Shown here one piece after another: positions 26,201 to 41,043 of a DNA stretch of 64,000 nt. This DNA comes from Arthrobacter alkaliphilus (GTDB lineage: Bacteria; Actinomycetota; Actinomycetes; Actinomycetales; Micrococcaceae). The stretch covers positions 124,001 to 188,000 of the forward strand of contig NZ_JAKEEC010000004.1 in NCBI RefSeq assembly GCF_021483235.1, written 5' to 3'. Position 1 is the first letter of the stretch. The number at the start of each line of letters is the position of its first letter. The notes below the pieces were generated by a model. The model saw nothing but the letters and a program-made list of their open reading frames with translations, made no database searches and had not been told where the DNA came from. The position numbers and the translations under genes were made by a program.

Positions 26201-26765
26201 GGATTCCACCAACGTGACCCGCGACGGCGACCGCCTGATCGACTCCTCCGGAAAGACCCGTCTGTTCGACGGCCGTTCCGGCGAGCCGTTCCCGGACCCG
26301 ATCTCCGTGGGCTACATGTACATCCTGAAGCTCCACCACTTGGTGGACGACAAGATCCACGCACGCTCCACCGGCCCGTACTCCATGATCACGCAGCAGC
26401 CGCTGGGTGGTAAGGCTCAGTTCGGTGGCCAGCGCTTCGGTGAAATGGAAGTGTGGGCGCTCGAAGCATACGGCGCCGCCTACACCCTCCAGGAACTGCT
26501 GACGATCAAGTCGGACGACATCCACGGCCGCGTGAAGGTCTACGAAGCCATCGTCAAGGGCGAGAACATCCCCGAGCCTGGCGTTCCGGAATCCTTCAAG
26601 GTCTTGATCAAGGAAATGCAGTCGCTGTGCCTGAACGTGGAAGTTCTTTCCACGGACGGTACAACGATCGAAATGCGTGACTCTGATGACGCAGTCTTTA
26701 CGGCTGCGGAAGAACTGGGCATCGATCTGTCTCGCGCAGAGCCCAGCTCCGTAGAAGAGGTCTAA
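23247..26765 (+). CDS. rpoB: RNA polymerase beta subunit
   Basis: A 1172-residue catalytic subunit. The rifampicin pocket lies at about residues 428-460 ([20 protein letters not shown] then [11 protein letters not shown]) and carries the wild-type Asp, His and Ser at the three classical resistance positions. Other blocks: [20 protein letters not shown], the [18 protein letters not shown] region, and [14 protein letters not shown] with active-site lysines. I start it at TTG 23247, six bases after GGAAGGA; GTG 23232 precedes that site. It is followed by rpoC after 104 bases. Confidence 0.98.
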   Translation: MVASSTSNENNAGTAINASSTDGATRRLSFAKIHEPLDVPNLLALQTDSFDWLVGNERWQARVAKAVEEGDLSVATTSGLADIFEEISPIEDFQGTMSLSFSEPEFADPKYTMAECKDRDATYSAPLYVKAEFMNNNTGEIKQQTVFMGDFPLMTEKGTFVVNGTERVVVSQLVRSPGAYFERTADKTSDKDIFTAKIIPSRGAWFELEIDKRDQVGVRLDRKRKQSVTVLLKALGWTEGQILEEFGQYDSMRATLEKDATETQEDALLDIYRKLRPGEPPTVEAAQSLLDNLYFNAKRYDLAKVGRYKINRKLGIDRSLGDKEASVLHVEDIVAMIKFLVALHAGEKTIMGKRDGEDHELRVEIDDIDHFGNRRIRAVGELIENQVRTGLSRMERVVRERMTTQDVEAITPQTLINIRPVVAAIKEFFGTSQLSQFMDQNNPLSGLTHKRRLSALGPGGLSRDRAGMEVRDVHPSHYGRMCPIETPEGPNIGLIGSLASYGRINPFGFIETPYRLVKDGIVSDEVQYLTADDEAEVLIAQANAPLDENKRFAEETVLVRARGGGGEPVLVPAEDVQFMDVSPRQMVSVATALIPFLEHDDANRALMGANMQRQAVPLVRSEAPFVGTGMERAAAVDAGDVVIAKKAGVVNEVSADLVTMLNDDGTETSYRINKFARSNQGNCYNHRVLVNEGQRLEVGGIIADGPATDQGELALGKNLLVAFMSWEGHNFEDAIILSQRIVAEDVLSSIHIEEHEIDARDTKLGAEEITRDIPNVSEEVLAGLDERGIIHIGAEVEAGDILVGKVTPKGETELTPEERLLRAIFGEKSREVRDTSLKVPHGESGTVIGVRVFDRDNDDELPPGVNQLVRVYVAAKRKITDGDKLAGRHGNKGVISKILPVEDMPFLADGTPVDIVLNPLGVPGRMNVGQVLETHLGWVAKTGWKIEGEPEWVKNLPNLPRETGQTTVATPVFDGAREEEITGLLDSTNVTRDGDRLIDSSGKTRLFDGRSGEPFPDPISVGYMYILKLHHLVDDKIHARSTGPYSMITQQPLGGKAQFGGQRFGEMEVWALEAYGAAYTLQELLTIKSDDIHGRVKVYEAIVKGENIPEPGVPESFKVLIKEMQSLCLNVEVLSTDGTTIEMRDSDDAVFTAAEELGIDLSRAEPSSVEEV

Positions 26766-26869
26766 ACAGCCGCCCTTGGCTGGCGGCGCGATCCGCCAGC
26801 CAAGGCAGCTGCCTCTTTCCGTAAACACAAGACTTCAGAATTTAGAGAACAAGAGAGAACAGGGACCAT

Positions 26870-30769
<3,900 letters not shown>

Positions 30770-30786
30770 CGAGTCCGTAACTCAAA

Positions 30787-30823
30787 GGAAGGACCCCGCA
30801 CTCGGTGAGTGCGGGGTCCTTCC
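30787..30823 (+). terminator. rpoC terminator
   Basis: A perfect 17-bp stem (30787-30803 with 30807-30823) closes a GGT triloop, 18 bases after rpoC. The U-run is weak (CGTTGCG), but the stem is very strong. Confidence 0.75.
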
Positions 30824-30913
30824 CGTTGCGGGGCGCCCTTGCCCGCGTGCCCGTGAAGGTGCCCGACGACGGCGGCCGGCACCCGCCGTCGTGGTTCTGC
30901 CCTCTACACCCGA

Positions 30914-30943
30914 TTAAGGCCTCAGATCAAGCCATGCTAGAAT
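30914..30943 (+). promoter_or_regulatory. rpsL operon promoter, extended -10
   Basis: TAGAAT (30938-30943, five of six) is preceded by TGC, making an extended -10. A weak TTAAGG lies 18 bases upstream. The resulting leader before rpsL is about 230 bases. Confidence 0.5.
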
Positions 30944-31182
30944 TTTGGTAATTGTTCTGTGTGGCAGTGGATGAAGGCCGCCGCAGCATCATTTTGGTTT
31001 TGTTCTCATGATGTTTGGGTGGAGCCTGTTTCCGGGTTGCGGGCAACGTGCGCAACGAATGCCGCACTTTTGCACGCCCACGGTCTTCGGGCCAGGGTCG
31101 CATGGACAACGCCAAAGCTCTCACGCAAACACAGGCCAATGCCTGGGCGCGGAGCAGAGATCAACCAACGGAGAACACGAAA
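30944..31182 (+). other. long rpsL 5' leader
   Basis: The 239 bases between the predicted promoter and rpsL contain no convincing gene. I see no clear attenuator. Open frames here lack ribosome binding sites. It may carry S7 or other feedback control, but nothing in it points to a known element. Confidence 0.4.
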
Positions 31183-31557
31183 GTGCCTACGATTAACCAG
31201 CTGGTCCGCAAGGGCCGCACGCCGAAGGTCTCCAAGACCAAGGCTCCCGCGCTTAAGGGCAGCCCGATGCGCCGCGGTGTTTGCACCCGCGTTTACACGA
31301 CCACCCCGAAGAAGCCGAACTCGGCTCTCCGTAAGGTTGCTCGTGTCCGCCTCAACGGTGGCGTTGAAGTTACCGCCTACATCCCCGGTGTTGGCCACAA
31401 CCTCCAGGAGCACTCCATCGTGCTGGTCCGTGGTGGTCGTGTGAAGGACCTTCCGGGTGTCCGTTACAAGATCGTCCGTGGTGCCCTCGATACCCAGGGT
31501 GTCAAGAACCGCAAGCAGGCCCGCAGCCGCTACGGCGCAAAGATGGAGAAGAAGTAA
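31183..31557 (+). CDS. rpsL: 30S ribosomal protein S12
   Basis: A 124-residue decoding-centre protein. [11 protein letters not shown] at the start and [18 protein letters not shown] hold the wild-type Lys of streptomycin-sensitive strains (position 43 in E. coli numbering), as does [12 protein letters not shown] (position 88). GTG 31183 gives the family length; longer upstream readings have no homologous sequence. One base separates it from rpsG. Confidence 0.98.
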   Translation: MPTINQLVRKGRTPKVSKTKAPALKGSPMRRGVCTRVYTTTPKKPNSALRKVARVRLNGGVEVTAYIPGVGHNLQEHSIVLVRGGRVKDLPGVRYKIVRGALDTQGVKNRKQARSRYGAKMEKK

Positions 31558-31558
31558 T

Positions 31559-32029
31559 ATGCCTCGCAAGGGTCCGGCCCCGAAGCGGCCGCTCGTTTCC
31601 GATCCCGTTTACGGTTCCCCGTTGGTCACCCAGCTGATCAACAAGGTTCTGATTGACGGCAAGAAGTCCACCGCAGAGCGCATCGTTTACGGCGCACTTG
31701 AAGGTGCACGCGCCAAGTCCGGCGGCGACCCCGTCGCCGCCCTCAAGAAGGCCATGGACAACGTCAAGCCTTCCCTCGAGGTCCGCTCCCGCCGTGTCGG
31801 TGGCGCAACCTACCAGGTTCCCGTTGAGGTCAAGCCGGGCCGTTCCACCGCCCTGGCCCTCCGCTGGCTGGTCGGCTACTCCAAGGCCCGCCGCGAGAAG
31901 ACGATGACCGAGCGCCTCCAGAACGAAATCCTGGATGCGTCCAACGGTCTCGGTGCCGCTGTGAAGCGTCGCGAAGACACCCACAAGATGGCCGAGTCGA
32001 ACAAGGCCTTCGCACACTACCGCTGGTAA
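31559..32029 (+). CDS. rpsG: 30S ribosomal protein S7
   Basis: A 156-residue primary binder of the 16S 3' domain, lining the E site. It begins [19 protein letters not shown] and contains [19 protein letters not shown], the family signature. ATG 31559 lies one base after the rpsL stop, indicating coupling. In E. coli S7 is the feedback repressor of the str operon; whether it does so here is unknown. Confidence 0.98.
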   Translation: MPRKGPAPKRPLVSDPVYGSPLVTQLINKVLIDGKKSTAERIVYGALEGARAKSGGDPVAALKKAMDNVKPSLEVRSRRVGGATYQVPVEVKPGRSTALALRWLVGYSKARREKTMTERLQNEILDASNGLGAAVKRREDTHKMAESNKAFAHYRW

Positions 32030-32098
32030 AACTTCCCGTTCGCCGCCGGCTCCGACGAGCTGGCGGCGAACGTGTAGTCCATCCGAAAGGGAGACCCC

Positions 32099-34213
32099 GT
32101 GGCACAGGACGTGCTTACCGACCTTAACAAGGTCCGCAACATCGGCATCATGGCCCACATCGATGCCGGCAAGACCACCACCACCGAGCGCATCCTGTTC
32201 TACACAGGTGTGAACCACAAGATCGGCGAAACGCACGACGGTGCTTCGACGACTGACTGGATGGAACAGGAAAAGGAACGCGGCATCACCATCACGTCTG
32301 CCGCCGTGACTTGCTTCTGGGACAAGAACCAGATCAACATCATCGACACCCCGGGCCACGTGGACTTCACGGTCGAGGTTGAGCGCTCCCTGCGCGTCCT
32401 CGACGGCGCCGTTGCTGTCTTCGATGGCAAGGAAGGCGTCGAGCCGCAGTCCGAGACTGTGTGGCGCCAGGCCGACAAGTACAACGTGCCGCGTATTTGC
32501 TTCGTCAACAAGATGGACAAGCTCGGTGCCGACTTCTACTTCACCGTAGACACGATCATCAGCCGCCTCGGTGCCAAGCCGCTGGTCCTCCAGCTGCCCA
32601 TCGGTTCCGAGAACGACTTCGTCGGCGTCGTGGACCTCCTCCAGATGCGCGCCCTGGTTTGGCCGGGCGATGCCAAGGGTGACGTCACCATGGGTGCCAA
32701 GTACGAGGTCCAGGAGATCCCCGCCGATCTCCAGGCCAAGGCTGAGGAATACCGCGCGCAGCTCGTTGAGACTGTCGCCGAGTCTTCCGAAGAGCTCATG
32801 GAGAAGTACCTTGAGGGTGAAGAACTCACCCTCGAGGAGCTCAAGGCCGGCATCCGCAAGATGACCATCAACTCCGAGCTCTACCCGGTTCTCTGTGGTT
32901 CTGCCTTCAAGAACCGCGGCGTACAGCCGATGCTCGATGCTGTTGTCGACTTCCTGCCGAACCCCCTCGACGTCCCGCCCATGGTCGGCCACGACCCGCG
33001 CGACGAGTCCAAGGAACTGACCCGCAAGCCTTCTGCCGAAGAGCCGTTCTCGGCCCTGGCGTTCAAGATCGCTGCGCACCCGTTCTTCGGCCAGCTCACC
33101 TTCATCCGCGTGTACTCCGGTCACGTGGAAGCAGGCGCCCAGGTGGTCAACTCCACCAAGGGCAAGAAGGAGCGCATCGGCAAGCTGTTCCAGATGCACG
33201 CCAACAAGGAAATGCCTGTTGAAGGCGCTACCGCCGGCCACATCTACGCAGCTATCGGCCTCAAGGACACCACCACGGGTGACACCCTGTGCGACGCGTC
33301 CGAGCAGATCGTCCTGGAATCCATGAGCTTCCCGGAGCCCGTGATCTCGGTCGCGATCGAGCCGAACACCAAGGGTGACCAGGAGAAGCTCTCCACGGCT
33401 ATCCAGAAGCTCTCCGCTGAGGACCCGACCTTCCAGGTCTCCCTCAACGAAGACACCGGCCAGACCATCATCGCCGGCATGGGCGAGCTCCACCTGGACA
33501 TCCTGGTGGACCGCATGCGCCGCGAATTCAAGGTCGAGGCAAACGTCGGCAAGCCGCAGGTTGCGTACCGCGAAACCATCAAGCGCGCTGTAGAGCGTCA
33601 CGACTACACGCACAAGAAGCAGACCGGTGGTTCGGGCCAGTTCGCAAAGGTCCAGATCGCCATCGAGCCGATGGACACCACCGACGGCGAGCTCTACGCA
33701 TTCGAGAACAAGGTCACCGGTGGCCGCGTGCCCCGCGAGTACATCCCGTCCGTCGACGCGGGCATCCAGGATGCACTCACCGACGGCGTTCTGGCCGGTT
33801 ACCCGGTTGTCGGCATCAAGGCCACCCTGATTGACGGCGCGTACCACGACGTCGACTCTTCGGAAATGGCCTTCAAGATCGCCGGGCGCATGGCATTCAA
33901 GGAAGCTGCGCGCAAGGCGAACCCGGTCCTGCTCGAACCGATGATGGAAGTTGAGGTCCGCACCCCTGAGGAATACATGGGTGACGTTATTGGTGACCTG
34001 AACTCCCGCCGTGGCCAGATGCAGTCCATGGAAGATGCTGCCGGCGTCAAGGTGATCCGTGCGCACGTTCCGCTGTCCGGAATGTTCGGCTACATCGGTG
34101 ACCTGCGTTCGAAGACCCAGGGCCGTGCTGTGTACTCCATGACGTTCAACAGCTACGCCGAGGTCCCGAAGGCAGTTGCCGACGAGATCATCCAGAAGAC
34201 CCGCGGCGAGTAA
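32099..34213 (+). CDS. fusA: elongation factor G
   Basis: A 704-residue translocation GTPase. The P-loop is [15 protein letters not shown], with switch 2 [16 protein letters not shown] and NKMDKLG for guanine specificity. Domains II-V follow in order, ending with [22 protein letters not shown] 32099 follows GAAAGGGAGA. It lies 69 bases behind rpsG and probably shares its transcript. Only one copy is seen in this window. Confidence 0.98.
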   Translation: MAQDVLTDLNKVRNIGIMAHIDAGKTTTTERILFYTGVNHKIGETHDGASTTDWMEQEKERGITITSAAVTCFWDKNQINIIDTPGHVDFTVEVERSLRVLDGAVAVFDGKEGVEPQSETVWRQADKYNVPRICFVNKMDKLGADFYFTVDTIISRLGAKPLVLQLPIGSENDFVGVVDLLQMRALVWPGDAKGDVTMGAKYEVQEIPADLQAKAEEYRAQLVETVAESSEELMEKYLEGEELTLEELKAGIRKMTINSELYPVLCGSAFKNRGVQPMLDAVVDFLPNPLDVPPMVGHDPRDESKELTRKPSAEEPFSALAFKIAAHPFFGQLTFIRVYSGHVEAGAQVVNSTKGKKERIGKLFQMHANKEMPVEGATAGHIYAAIGLKDTTTGDTLCDASEQIVLESMSFPEPVISVAIEPNTKGDQEKLSTAIQKLSAEDPTFQVSLNEDTGQTIIAGMGELHLDILVDRMRREFKVEANVGKPQVAYRETIKRAVERHDYTHKKQTGGSGQFAKVQIAIEPMDTTDGELYAFENKVTGGRVPREYIPSVDAGIQDALTDGVLAGYPVVGIKATLIDGAYHDVDSSEMAFKIAGRMAFKEAARKANPVLLEPMMEVEVRTPEEYMGDVIGDLNSRRGQMQSMEDAAGVKVIRAHVPLSGMFGYIGDLRSKTQGRAVYSMTFNSYAEVPKAVADEIIQKTRGE

Positions 34214-34349
34214 TCACCGACGGAAAATCCAGGATGCTGGCCCGTTCCGGGAAAGCATTCAGTGCAGGCGCCGGGCTGTAGCCCCGGCCGCGGTCCGGCT
34301 CCTGCGCGAACAGACTCCAGGTACTAGCATTGGTTCCTGAATCTGCAAT

Positions 34350-34379
34350 TTCACCAAAACCAAAGCCCCCAAGTAGACT
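34350..34379 (+). promoter_or_regulatory. predicted tuf promoter
   Basis: TTCACC (34350-34355) and TAGACT (34374-34379) lie 18 bases apart in the 235-base fusA-tuf gap, each a four-of-six match. A second TAGCAT (34325-34330) could be another -10. An own promoter would let EF-Tu exceed EF-G levels. Confidence 0.45.
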
Positions 34380-34448
34380 TGCTGGAGTTTCTGCCGCGAA
34401 AAGCGCGGCCGAGGAGCAACTCACTTGAAATCGTTCTAGGAGGAACCT

Positions 34449-35639
34449 GTGGCAAAGGCAAAGTTCGAGCGGACTAAGCCGCACGTCAACATCGGCACCA
34501 TCGGTCACGTTGACCACGGTAAGACGACGCTGACTGCCGCCATTTCCAAGGTGCTGTACGACAAGTACCCCACTCTCAACGAGAAGCGTGACTTCGCGTC
34601 GATCGACTCTGCTCCGGAAGAGCGTCAGCGCGGTATTACCATCAACATCTCGCACGTTGAGTACCAGACCGAAAAGCGCCACTACGCACACGTGGACGCT
34701 CCGGGTCACGCTGACTACATCAAGAACATGATCACCGGTGCTGCCCAGATGGACGGCGCAATCCTCGTGGTTGCCGCTACCGACGGTCCGATGGCCCAGA
34801 CCCGCGAGCACGTCCTGCTCGCCCGCCAGGTTGGTGTTCCCTACCTGCTGGTCGCGTTGAACAAGGCTGACATGGTTGAGGACGAGGAACTCCTCGACCT
34901 CGTCGAAATGGAAGTTCGTGAGCTCCTGAGCTCGCAGGGCTTCGACGGCGACGACGCTCCGGTCATCCGCGTTTCCGGCCTGAAGGCCCTCGAAGGCGAC
35001 GCTGAGTGGGTCAAGTCCATCGAAGACCTCATGGAAGCTGTCGACAACTCGGTTCCGGACCCCGTTCGTGACCGCGACAAGCCGTTCCTGATGCCGATCG
35101 AAGACGTCTTCACGATCACCGGTCGTGGCACCGTCGTTACGGGCCGCGCCGAGCGTGGTACCCTCGCGATCAACTCCGAAGTTGAAATCGTTGGTATCCG
35201 TCCGGTCCAGAAGACCACCGTTACCGGTATCGAGATGTTCCACAAGCAGCTCGACGAAGCATGGGCCGGCGAGAACTGTGGCCTCCTGCTCCGCGGTCTG
35301 AAGCGCGACGACGTCGAGCGTGGCCAGGTTGTCGTCAAGCCGGGTTCCATCACCCCGCACACCGACTTCGAGGCCAACGTCTACATCCTTTCCAAGGACG
35401 AAGGCGGACGCCACAACCCGTTCTACTCGAACTACCGCCCGCAGTTCTACTTCCGTACCACGGACGTAACCGGCGTTATCACCCTGCCGGAAGGCACGGA
35501 AATGGTTATGCCTGGCGACAACACTGAGATGACCGTTGAGCTCATCCAGCCGATCGCAATGGAAGAGGGCCTCGGCTTCGCAATCCGTGAAGGTGGCCGC
35601 ACCGTTGGTTCGGGACGTGTCACCAAGATCCTCAAGTAG
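34449..35639 (+). CDS. tuf: elongation factor Tu
   Basis: A 396-residue GTPase delivering aminoacyl-tRNA. Seen are [14 protein letters not shown] (P-loop), [33 protein letters not shown] (switch 2) and [10 protein letters not shown]. The C-terminal barrels end in [17 protein letters not shown] 34449 follows AGGAGGAAC, a near-perfect ribosome binding site. Domain II/III kirromycin-contact residues look ordinary. Confidence 0.98.
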   Translation: MAKAKFERTKPHVNIGTIGHVDHGKTTLTAAISKVLYDKYPTLNEKRDFASIDSAPEERQRGITINISHVEYQTEKRHYAHVDAPGHADYIKNMITGAAQMDGAILVVAATDGPMAQTREHVLLARQVGVPYLLVALNKADMVEDEELLDLVEMEVRELLSSQGFDGDDAPVIRVSGLKALEGDAEWVKSIEDLMEAVDNSVPDPVRDRDKPFLMPIEDVFTITGRGTVVTGRAERGTLAINSEVEIVGIRPVQKTTVTGIEMFHKQLDEAWAGENCGLLLRGLKRDDVERGQVVVKPGSITPHTDFEANVYILSKDEGGRHNPFYSNYRPQFYFRTTDVTGVITLPEGTEMVMPGDNTEMTVELIQPIAMEEGLGFAIREGGRTVGSGRVTKILK

Positions 35640-35696
35640 TTCCTACTTGTAGATCGGTGGAGGACCGGACGCCGGGCGTCCGGTAGCAAACCAAAA

Positions 35697-35730
35697 AAGA
35701 GCCCCGTCACCTTATGGTGGCGGGGTTCTT
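35697..35730 (+). terminator. tuf terminator
   Basis: AAGAGCCCCGTCACC pairs with GGTGGCGGGGTTCTT with two G-U pairs, followed by CTTTG. An additional small GC hairpin (35664-35684) precedes it. It lies between tuf and the facing glycosidase gene and may serve both; the A-run before it would be a U-run on the minus strand. Confidence 0.8.
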
Positions 35731-35742
35731 CTTTGCCGTCGT

Positions 35743-37185
35743 CTAAGTATCGACGGCATGATTCCGGCGTGCCTTGCTCAAGGACTGGTACCAGTAGTAC
35801 GAGTCCTTCGGCGTTCTCTCGAGGGTCTCGAAATCCACGTGCACCAGGCCGAACCGCTGCGAATAGCCGGCGGCCCATTCGAAGTTGTCCAGCAGCGTCC
35901 AGACGTAGTAGCCCAGGAGTTCGACGTCGTCCGCGATCCCGCCGGGGGCGGTGGCGCTCAAGGCCTGTTCAAGGTGCGAAGCCAGGTAGTTGATGCGGTC
36001 GGTGTCGTGAACCGGGCCCTGGGTGTGGTCCGGCTCCGGAAAGCTTGCGCCGCTCTCAGTGATGAAGAGCGGAGGCAGCGCCGCGCCGTAGCGGTCTTTC
36101 AACTCCCGCAGCAGGATCCCGAGGTGTTCCGGAGCTACAGGCCAACCGAATCCCGTGGTTTCGTATTCGGGGAAGGCTGCAAGGTGGAACGGCAGCTTGG
36201 CCATCATGTCCGGGGTGTTCCAGTGCGCGGTTCCGTCGCCGCGTCCCGAGGCCACCTTGATGGGGTAATAGTAATTCAACCCGTAGAAATCCAACGGCTG
36301 GTGGATCGTCTTGAGGTCTTCGTCGGGGACCTTGCTCAAGGCCCGGAACCAAGGCTTCACCTGCAGTGGCGGCTTCGGATACCTCCCCAGCAGGATGGGA
36401 TCGGCATACACCCTGTTGAAGATGAGGTCGAAGGCCTTCGCCATGAGCCCGTCGGCCAACCGTTTGCTTGCGGGCCGGACCGGGGAATGGACATTGGCGA
36501 CGCCGACAGCGCCGGCCACGCCCGCGGCGCGCAGCGCTTGGACGGCCAGGCCGTGGCCCAGCAACTGGTGGTGGGCAGCCGGCAGCGCGTCGAATAGCAG
36601 CCGCCTGCCGGGAGCGTGGACGCCGAGCGCATAACCCTGCAACGCGACCGAGACGGGTTCGTTGAGGGTGACCCATTGGGCCACGCGGTCACCGAGGCGG
36701 TGCGCCGCCGCAGCGGCGTACTCGGCAAACCGTTCCGCCGTCGCCCTGTTCAGCCAGCCGCCGTCGTGCTCCAACTGCAGGGGAGTATCCCAATGGAACA
36801 GGGTCACCATGGGGGAGACCCCGGCCTTGAGGAGTTTGTCGATCAGGCGGTCGTAGAAGTCCAGGCCCGGTTGGTTGATGGGTCCCTTGCCTCCGGGCTG
36901 GATCCGCGGCCAGGAGAGGGAGAACCGGTAGGAATCAACACCCAGGTCCTGCATGAGGGCGATGTCCTCGTCCGTACGGTTGTAGTGGTCGCAGGCGACT
37001 GCGGGGGAGTGCCCGTCAACGATCGTCCCGGGCTTCTCGGCAAATGCGTCCCAGCTCGACGGTCCGCGTCCGTCCGCCGTGAGTGAGCCCTCGATCTGGA
37101 AGGCCGCCGCAGCGACTCCCAAGGTGAAGTGCCGGCGGATCCGGCTTGCAAGATCCTCCACCGTGGCAGTATCTTGGACGGTCAT
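35743..37185 (-). CDS. glycoside hydrolase family 1 beta-glucosidase
   Basis: A 480-residue cytosolic beta-glycosidase that releases glucose or galactose from short beta-linked sugars. Family marks are FTLGVAAAAFQIEGS at the start, QWVTLNEPVSVAL with the acid/base Glu (about residue 175), GLNYYYPIKV, and LFITESGASFPEPD with the nucleophile Glu (about residue 376). GH1 enzymes usually have TENG at the latter; here it is TESG. EWAAGYSQRFGLVHVDFETLERTPKDSYYWY ends the fold. No transporter or LacI-type gene is adjacent. It lies between tuf and the S10 operon. Confidence 0.92.
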   Translation of the reverse strand: MTVQDTATVEDLASRIRRHFTLGVAAAAFQIEGSLTADGRGPSSWDAFAEKPGTIVDGHSPAVACDHYNRTDEDIALMQDLGVDSYRFSLSWPRIQPGGKGPINQPGLDFYDRLIDKLLKAGVSPMVTLFHWDTPLQLEHDGGWLNRATAERFAEYAAAAAHRLGDRVAQWVTLNEPVSVALQGYALGVHAPGRRLLFDALPAAHHQLLGHGLAVQALRAAGVAGAVGVANVHSPVRPASKRLADGLMAKAFDLIFNRVYADPILLGRYPKPPLQVKPWFRALSKVPDEDLKTIHQPLDFYGLNYYYPIKVASGRGDGTAHWNTPDMMAKLPFHLAAFPEYETTGFGWPVAPEHLGILLRELKDRYGAALPPLFITESGASFPEPDHTQGPVHDTDRINYLASHLEQALSATAPGGIADDVELLGYYVWTLLDNFEWAAGYSQRFGLVHVDFETLERTPKDSYYWYQSLSKARRNHAVDT

Positions 37186-37574
37186 GCCCCAATCATCCCG
37201 ACGGCTGGAGCCGATGGCAATGGTCCGTTGAGGCCCGATTGGCTTCTGCCGGGGAATTCCGGCATACTAGATGAGTTGTTCAAGCGCTTCTTCGCGTCCC
37301 GATCCGGATAATGCCGGGTGTCAGGGTCCAAGCTGAAGCCCAAACATAACCCAGATCCCCAAAGGAACACGGTCGCGTCCGCTCAGAAGTTGCGACACGC
37401 CCGACCGCGGGGGTCGGTTACGCCGGCAGGTTGAGGAACCCGGATCTTTCCGGATTCAGCTTGTGCGGCGGGTGGTAGTACTGCTTCAAATGCTTCGGCA
37501 GCCACATACAACACGTAAGTGAACAGGGCAGCCTTTATCCGAGGGCAGCAAGGACTGAAAGAGAGTCAGGCGAC
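37186..37574 (+). other. rpsJ upstream region and leader
   Basis: No gene is visible in these 389 bases. TTGGCT (37239-37244) and CATACT (37263-37268), 18 bases apart, form a possible S10 operon promoter, leaving a leader of about 300 bases. A small hairpin CCGACC/GGTCGG sits near 37400. In E. coli L4 controls the S10 operon through the leader; I see no homologue of that structure. Confidence 0.4.
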
Positions 37575-37883
37575 ATGGCGGGACAAAAAATCCGCATCCG
37601 GCTGAAGTCATATGACCACGAGGTCATTGATGTTTCAGCGCGGAAGATCGTTGAGACGGTCACGCGCGCAGGCGCAACGGTAGTGGGCCCCGTGCCGCTG
37701 CCGACGGAGAAGAACGTGTACTGCGTTATCCGCTCTCCCCACAAGTACAAGGACAGCCGCGAGCACTTTGAAATGCGTACTCACAAGCGTCTGATCGACA
37801 TCATCGACCCCACGCCCAAGGCTGTTGACTCGCTCATGCGTCTCGACCTGCCGGCCGACGTGAACATCGAAATCAAGCTGTAG
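37575..37883 (+). CDS. rpsJ: 30S ribosomal protein S10
   Basis: First gene of the S10 operon. The 102 residues contain [14 protein letters not shown] at the start and the signature [35 protein letters not shown]10 also acts as NusE in antitermination with NusB. AAAGAGAG precedes the ATG. The gap to rplC is 18 bases. Confidence 0.98.
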
Positions 37884-37901
37884 GGAGGTGCTGAGAAAAC
37901 T

Positions 37902-38552
37902 ATGACCGCAACCCGTAACGTAAAGGGCCTGCTGGGCACGAAGCTCGGCATGACCCAGGTCTGGGACGAGAACAACAAGCTCATCCCGGTAACTGTCGTC
38001 CAGGCTGACTCCAACGTCATCACCCAGCTGCGCAACGCAGAGACTGATGGCTATGTCGCCGTTCAGATCGGCTACGGCCAGATCGATCCCCGCAAGGTCA
38101 CCAAGCCGCTGGCTGGTCACTTTGAAAAGGCTGGCGTAACTCCTCGCCGCCACGTCGTCGAACTGCGCACTGCAGACGCCGCATCTTACGAACTGGGCCA
38201 GGAGCTTTCTGTTGAGCTCTTCGAAGCCGGCCAGAAGATCGACGTCGTCGGTACCAGCAAGGGCAAGGGCTTCGCCGGTGTTATGAAGCGTCACGGCTTC
38301 TCCGGTGTTGGAGCCTCCCACGGTGCGCACAAGAACCACCGCAAGCCCGGTTCCATCGGTGGCGCATCCACCCCGAGCCGCGTCTTCAAGGGTCTGAAAA
38401 TGGCCGGTCGCATGGGCGCAGTACGTCACACCACGCTGAACCTCACCGTTCACGCCGTCGACGCCGAGAAGTCGCTGCTCCTTATCAAGGGTGCCGTCCC
38501 CGGCGCCCGCGGCCAGGTCGTCCTCGTACGCACCGCCGTGAAGGGAGCCTAG
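37902..38552 (+). CDS. rplC: 50S ribosomal protein L3
   Basis: A 216-residue early-assembly protein reaching the peptidyl-transferase centre. Seen are [17 protein letters not shown] and the loop [35 protein letters not shown], whose Gln/His methylation or binding residues contact 23S rRNA. GGGAGGTG precedes its ATG by the usual distance. Four bases separate it from rplD. Confidence 0.98.
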   Translation: MTATRNVKGLLGTKLGMTQVWDENNKLIPVTVVQADSNVITQLRNAETDGYVAVQIGYGQIDPRKVTKPLAGHFEKAGVTPRRHVVELRTADAASYELGQELSVELFEAGQKIDVVGTSKGKGFAGVMKRHGFSGVGASHGAHKNHRKPGSIGGASTPSRVFKGLKMAGRMGAVRHTTLNLTVHAVDAEKSLLLIKGAVPGARGQVVLVRTAVKGA

Positions 38553-38556
38553 TTAG

Positions 38557-39174
38557 ATGACTAGCACTGTCAAGGTAGACCTGCCTGCAGAGATCTTCGA
38601 CGTCCAGACCAACGTGCCGCTGCTGCACCAGGTCGTCGTCGCACAGCTCGCTGCTGCTCGCCAGGGTACCCACAAGACCAAGACCCGCGCCGAAGTTTCC
38701 GGTGCAGGCCGCAAGCCGTTCAAGCAGAAGGGCACCGGCCGCGCCCGTCAGGGTTCCATCCGTGCTCCGCACATGACCGGTGGTGGCATCGTCCACGGCC
38801 CGACGCCGCGTGACTACAGCCAGCGGACCCCCAAGAAGATGAAGGCTGCCGCACTGCGTGGCGCCCTGTCCGACCGCGCCCGTAACGGCCGCATCCACGT
38901 CGTTTCCGAACTGGTCGCCGGCACCAAGCCGTCCTCCAAGGAAGCACTGGCCGCGTTGCGTGCAGTCTCCGATCGCCGGAACCTGCTCGTTGTCATCGAG
39001 CGCGCCAACGATGTTGCCGCACTGTCCGTGCGCAACCTCGCAGAGGTTCACGTTCTGTACGCAGACCAGCTGAACACCTACGACGTGTTGGTTTCCGACG
39101 ACGTTGTCTTCACCAAGGCTGCGTTCGAGGCTTTCATCGCTGATAAGGCAAAGAACGAGGAGGATGCCAAGTGA
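38557..39174 (+). CDS. rplD: 50S ribosomal protein L4
   Basis: A 205-residue protein of the exit tunnel. Its long rRNA-binding loop reads [43 protein letters not shown], the wild-type macrolide-sensitive form. In enterobacteria L4 represses the S10 operon. The GTG of rplW overlaps its stop by four bases. Confidence 0.98.
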   Translation: MTSTVKVDLPAEIFDVQTNVPLLHQVVVAQLAAARQGTHKTKTRAEVSGAGRKPFKQKGTGRARQGSIRAPHMTGGGIVHGPTPRDYSQRTPKKMKAAALRGALSDRARNGRIHVVSELVAGTKPSSKEALAALRAVSDRRNLLVVIERANDVAALSVRNLAEVHVLYADQLNTYDVLVSDDVVFTKAAFEAFIADKAKNEEDAK

Positions 39175-39476
39175 GTGCAGCCACCATCAAAGACCCGCGC
39201 GACGTCATCATTGCACCCGTCGTCTCGGAAAAGAGCTACGGCCTGATCGACGAGGGCAAGTACACCTTCCTGGTGGACCCTCGCTCGAACAAGACCGAGA
39301 TCAAGCTGGCCGTGGAGAAGATTTTCTCCGTCAAGGTCGAATCGATCAACACCATCAACCGTGCCGGTAAGCGCAAGCGGACCAAATTCGGCTGGGGACA
39401 GCGCAAGAGCACCAAGCGTGCGATTGTCACCCTCAAAGAAGGCACAATCGACATCTTCGGCGGTCCGCTCGCGTAG
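39171..39476 (+). CDS. rplW: 50S ribosomal protein L23
   Basis: A 101-residue protein at the tunnel exit that docks trigger factor and SRP. It contains [38 protein letters not shown], the core of the family, and the basic [19 protein letters not shown] loop. GTG 39171 overlaps the rplD stop, so translation is coupled. Confidence 0.97.
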   Translation: MSAATIKDPRDVIIAPVVSEKSYGLIDEGKYTFLVDPRSNKTEIKLAVEKIFSVKVESINTINRAGKRKRTKFGWGQRKSTKRAIVTLKEGTIDIFGGPLA

Positions 39477-39505
39477 CGGAGACCACTTTAACGAGGAAAT
39501 GAATT

Positions 39506-40345
39506 ATGGGAATCCGTAAATACAAGCCGACTACCCCGGGCCGTCGTGGCTCGAGCGTAGCCGACTTCTCCGAAATCACGCGATCGACTCCGGAAAAGTC
39601 GTTGCTGCGTCCGCTGCACAAGACCGGCGGCCGTAACAACACCGGTAAGATCACTACCCGTCACAAGGGTGGTGGCCACAAGCGCCAGTACCGTCTGATC
39701 GACTTCCGTCGCCACGACAAGGACGGCGTCAACGCCCGCGTTGCCGAAATCGAGTACGATCCGAACCGCACGGCTCGCATCGCCCTCCTGCACTACGTTG
39801 ATGGCACCAAGCGTTACATCATCGCCCCGAACAAGCTGTCCCAGGGTGACTTCGTCGAGGCTGGTCCCGACGCTGACATCAAGCCGGGCAACAACCTGCC
39901 GCTGCGCAACATCCCGGTCGGTACCGTTATCCACGCAGTCGAACTGCGTCCGGGTGGCGGCGCCAAGATGGCCCGTTCCGCAGGTGCTTCGGTACAGCTC
40001 GTCGCCAAGGAAGGCCGTTTCGCCCAGCTGCGTCTGCCCTCCGGTGAAATCCGCAACGTTGACGTGCGCTGCCGCGCAACCGTCGGCGAGGTCGGCAACG
40101 CCGAGCAGTCCAACATCAACTGGGGCAAGGCCGGCCGCATGCGCTGGAAGGGCGTCCGCCCGACCGTGCGTGGTGTCGCCATGAACCCGGTCGACCACCC
40201 GCACGGTGGTGGTGAAGGCAAGACTTCCGGTGGACGTCACCCGGTCAACCCGAACGGCAAGCCCGAGGGCCGTACCCGCCGCCCCAACAAAGAGAGCGAC
40301 AAGCTTATTGTTCGTCGCCGTCGTACTGGCAAGAACAAGCGATAG
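39506..40345 (+). CDS. rplB: 50S ribosomal protein L2
   Basis: A 279-residue protein needed for subunit joining and peptidyl transfer. Seen are [29 protein letters not shown] and the C-terminal [28 protein letters not shown], which carries the conserved His (E. coli His229 region). GAGGAAATG lies upstream. Rather standard in every respect. Confidence 0.98.
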   Translation: MGIRKYKPTTPGRRGSSVADFSEITRSTPEKSLLRPLHKTGGRNNTGKITTRHKGGGHKRQYRLIDFRRHDKDGVNARVAEIEYDPNRTARIALLHYVDGTKRYIIAPNKLSQGDFVEAGPDADIKPGNNLPLRNIPVGTVIHAVELRPGGGAKMARSAGASVQLVAKEGRFAQLRLPSGEIRNVDVRCRATVGEVGNAEQSNINWGKAGRMRWKGVRPTVRGVAMNPVDHPHGGGEGKTSGGRHPVNPNGKPEGRTRRPNKESDKLIVRRRRTGKNKR

Positions 40346-40357
40346 GAGCCTGGACAC

Positions 40358-40639
40358 ATGCCACGCAGCCTGAAAAAAGGTCCTTTCGTTGACCAGCACC
40401 TCTTTGTGAAGGTCGCCAGGGAAAACGAAAAGGGCACCAAGAACGTCATCAAGACCTGGTCCCGCCGTTCGATGATCATCCCCGACATGCTGGGTCACAC
40501 GATCGCCGTACACGACGGACGCAAGCACATCCCGGTGTTTGTCACTGAGTCGATGGTCGGGCACAAGCTCGGCGAATTCGCTCCCACGCGGACATTCCGC
40601 GGCCATGTCAAGGACGACCGCAAGGGCAAGCGCCGCTAA
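40358..40639 (+). CDS. rpsS: 30S ribosomal protein S19
   Basis: A 93-residue head protein that contacts L5/L31 across the subunit interface. [18 protein letters not shown] opens it, and [32 protein letters not shown] is the family signature. AGGAGCC precedes the ATG at 12 bases after rplB. Confidence 0.98.
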   Translation: MPRSLKKGPFVDQHLFVKVARENEKGTKNVIKTWSRRSMIIPDMLGHTIAVHDGRKHIPVFVTESMVGHKLGEFAPTRTFRGHVKDDRKGKRR

Positions 40640-40677
40640 GGCGCTGGTTCTTCGGCTAAGACGAGAGAAGGAAAGCA

Positions 40678-41043
40678 ATGGAAGCCAAGGCTATTGCGCG
40701 TCACATCCGCGTAACGCCTATGAAGGCCCGGCGCGTCGTCAACCTTGTTCGTGGTAAGCAAGCGAATGAGGCTCTGGCAATTCTGAAGTTCGCCGAGCAG
40801 GCAGCTTCGGAGCCGGTATTCAAGGTAGTTCAGTCGGCAATGGCAAACGCACGGGTCCTCGCGGACCGCGACGGCGTTGCCTTTGACGACGGAGACCTCT
40901 ACATCAGCGAAGCGTTTGTTGATGAAGGCCCGACCATGAAGCGGTTCCAGCCGCGTGCACAGGGTCGCGCATTTCAGATCAAGAAGCGCACGAGCCACAT
41001 CACCGTGGTAGTCGCTACCCCGGAGAAAGAGGAGGCTCGCTAA
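40678..41043 (+). CDS. rplV: 50S ribosomal protein L22
   Basis: A 121-residue tunnel protein. Seen are [30 protein letters not shown] and the hairpin loop [28 protein letters not shown], wild-type for macrolides. GAGAAGGAAAGC precedes the ATG. The next gene starts on the base after its stop. Confidence 0.98.
   Translation: MEAKAIARHIRVTPMKARRVVNLVRGKQANEALAILKFAEQAASEPVFKVVQSAMANARVLADRDGVAFDDGDLYISEAFVDEGPTMKRFQPRAQGRAFQIKKRTSHITVVVATPEKEEAR

Noticed and set aside
31183-31557. Streptomycin-resistance substitution in rpsL
   Set aside because: Both classical lysines are present.
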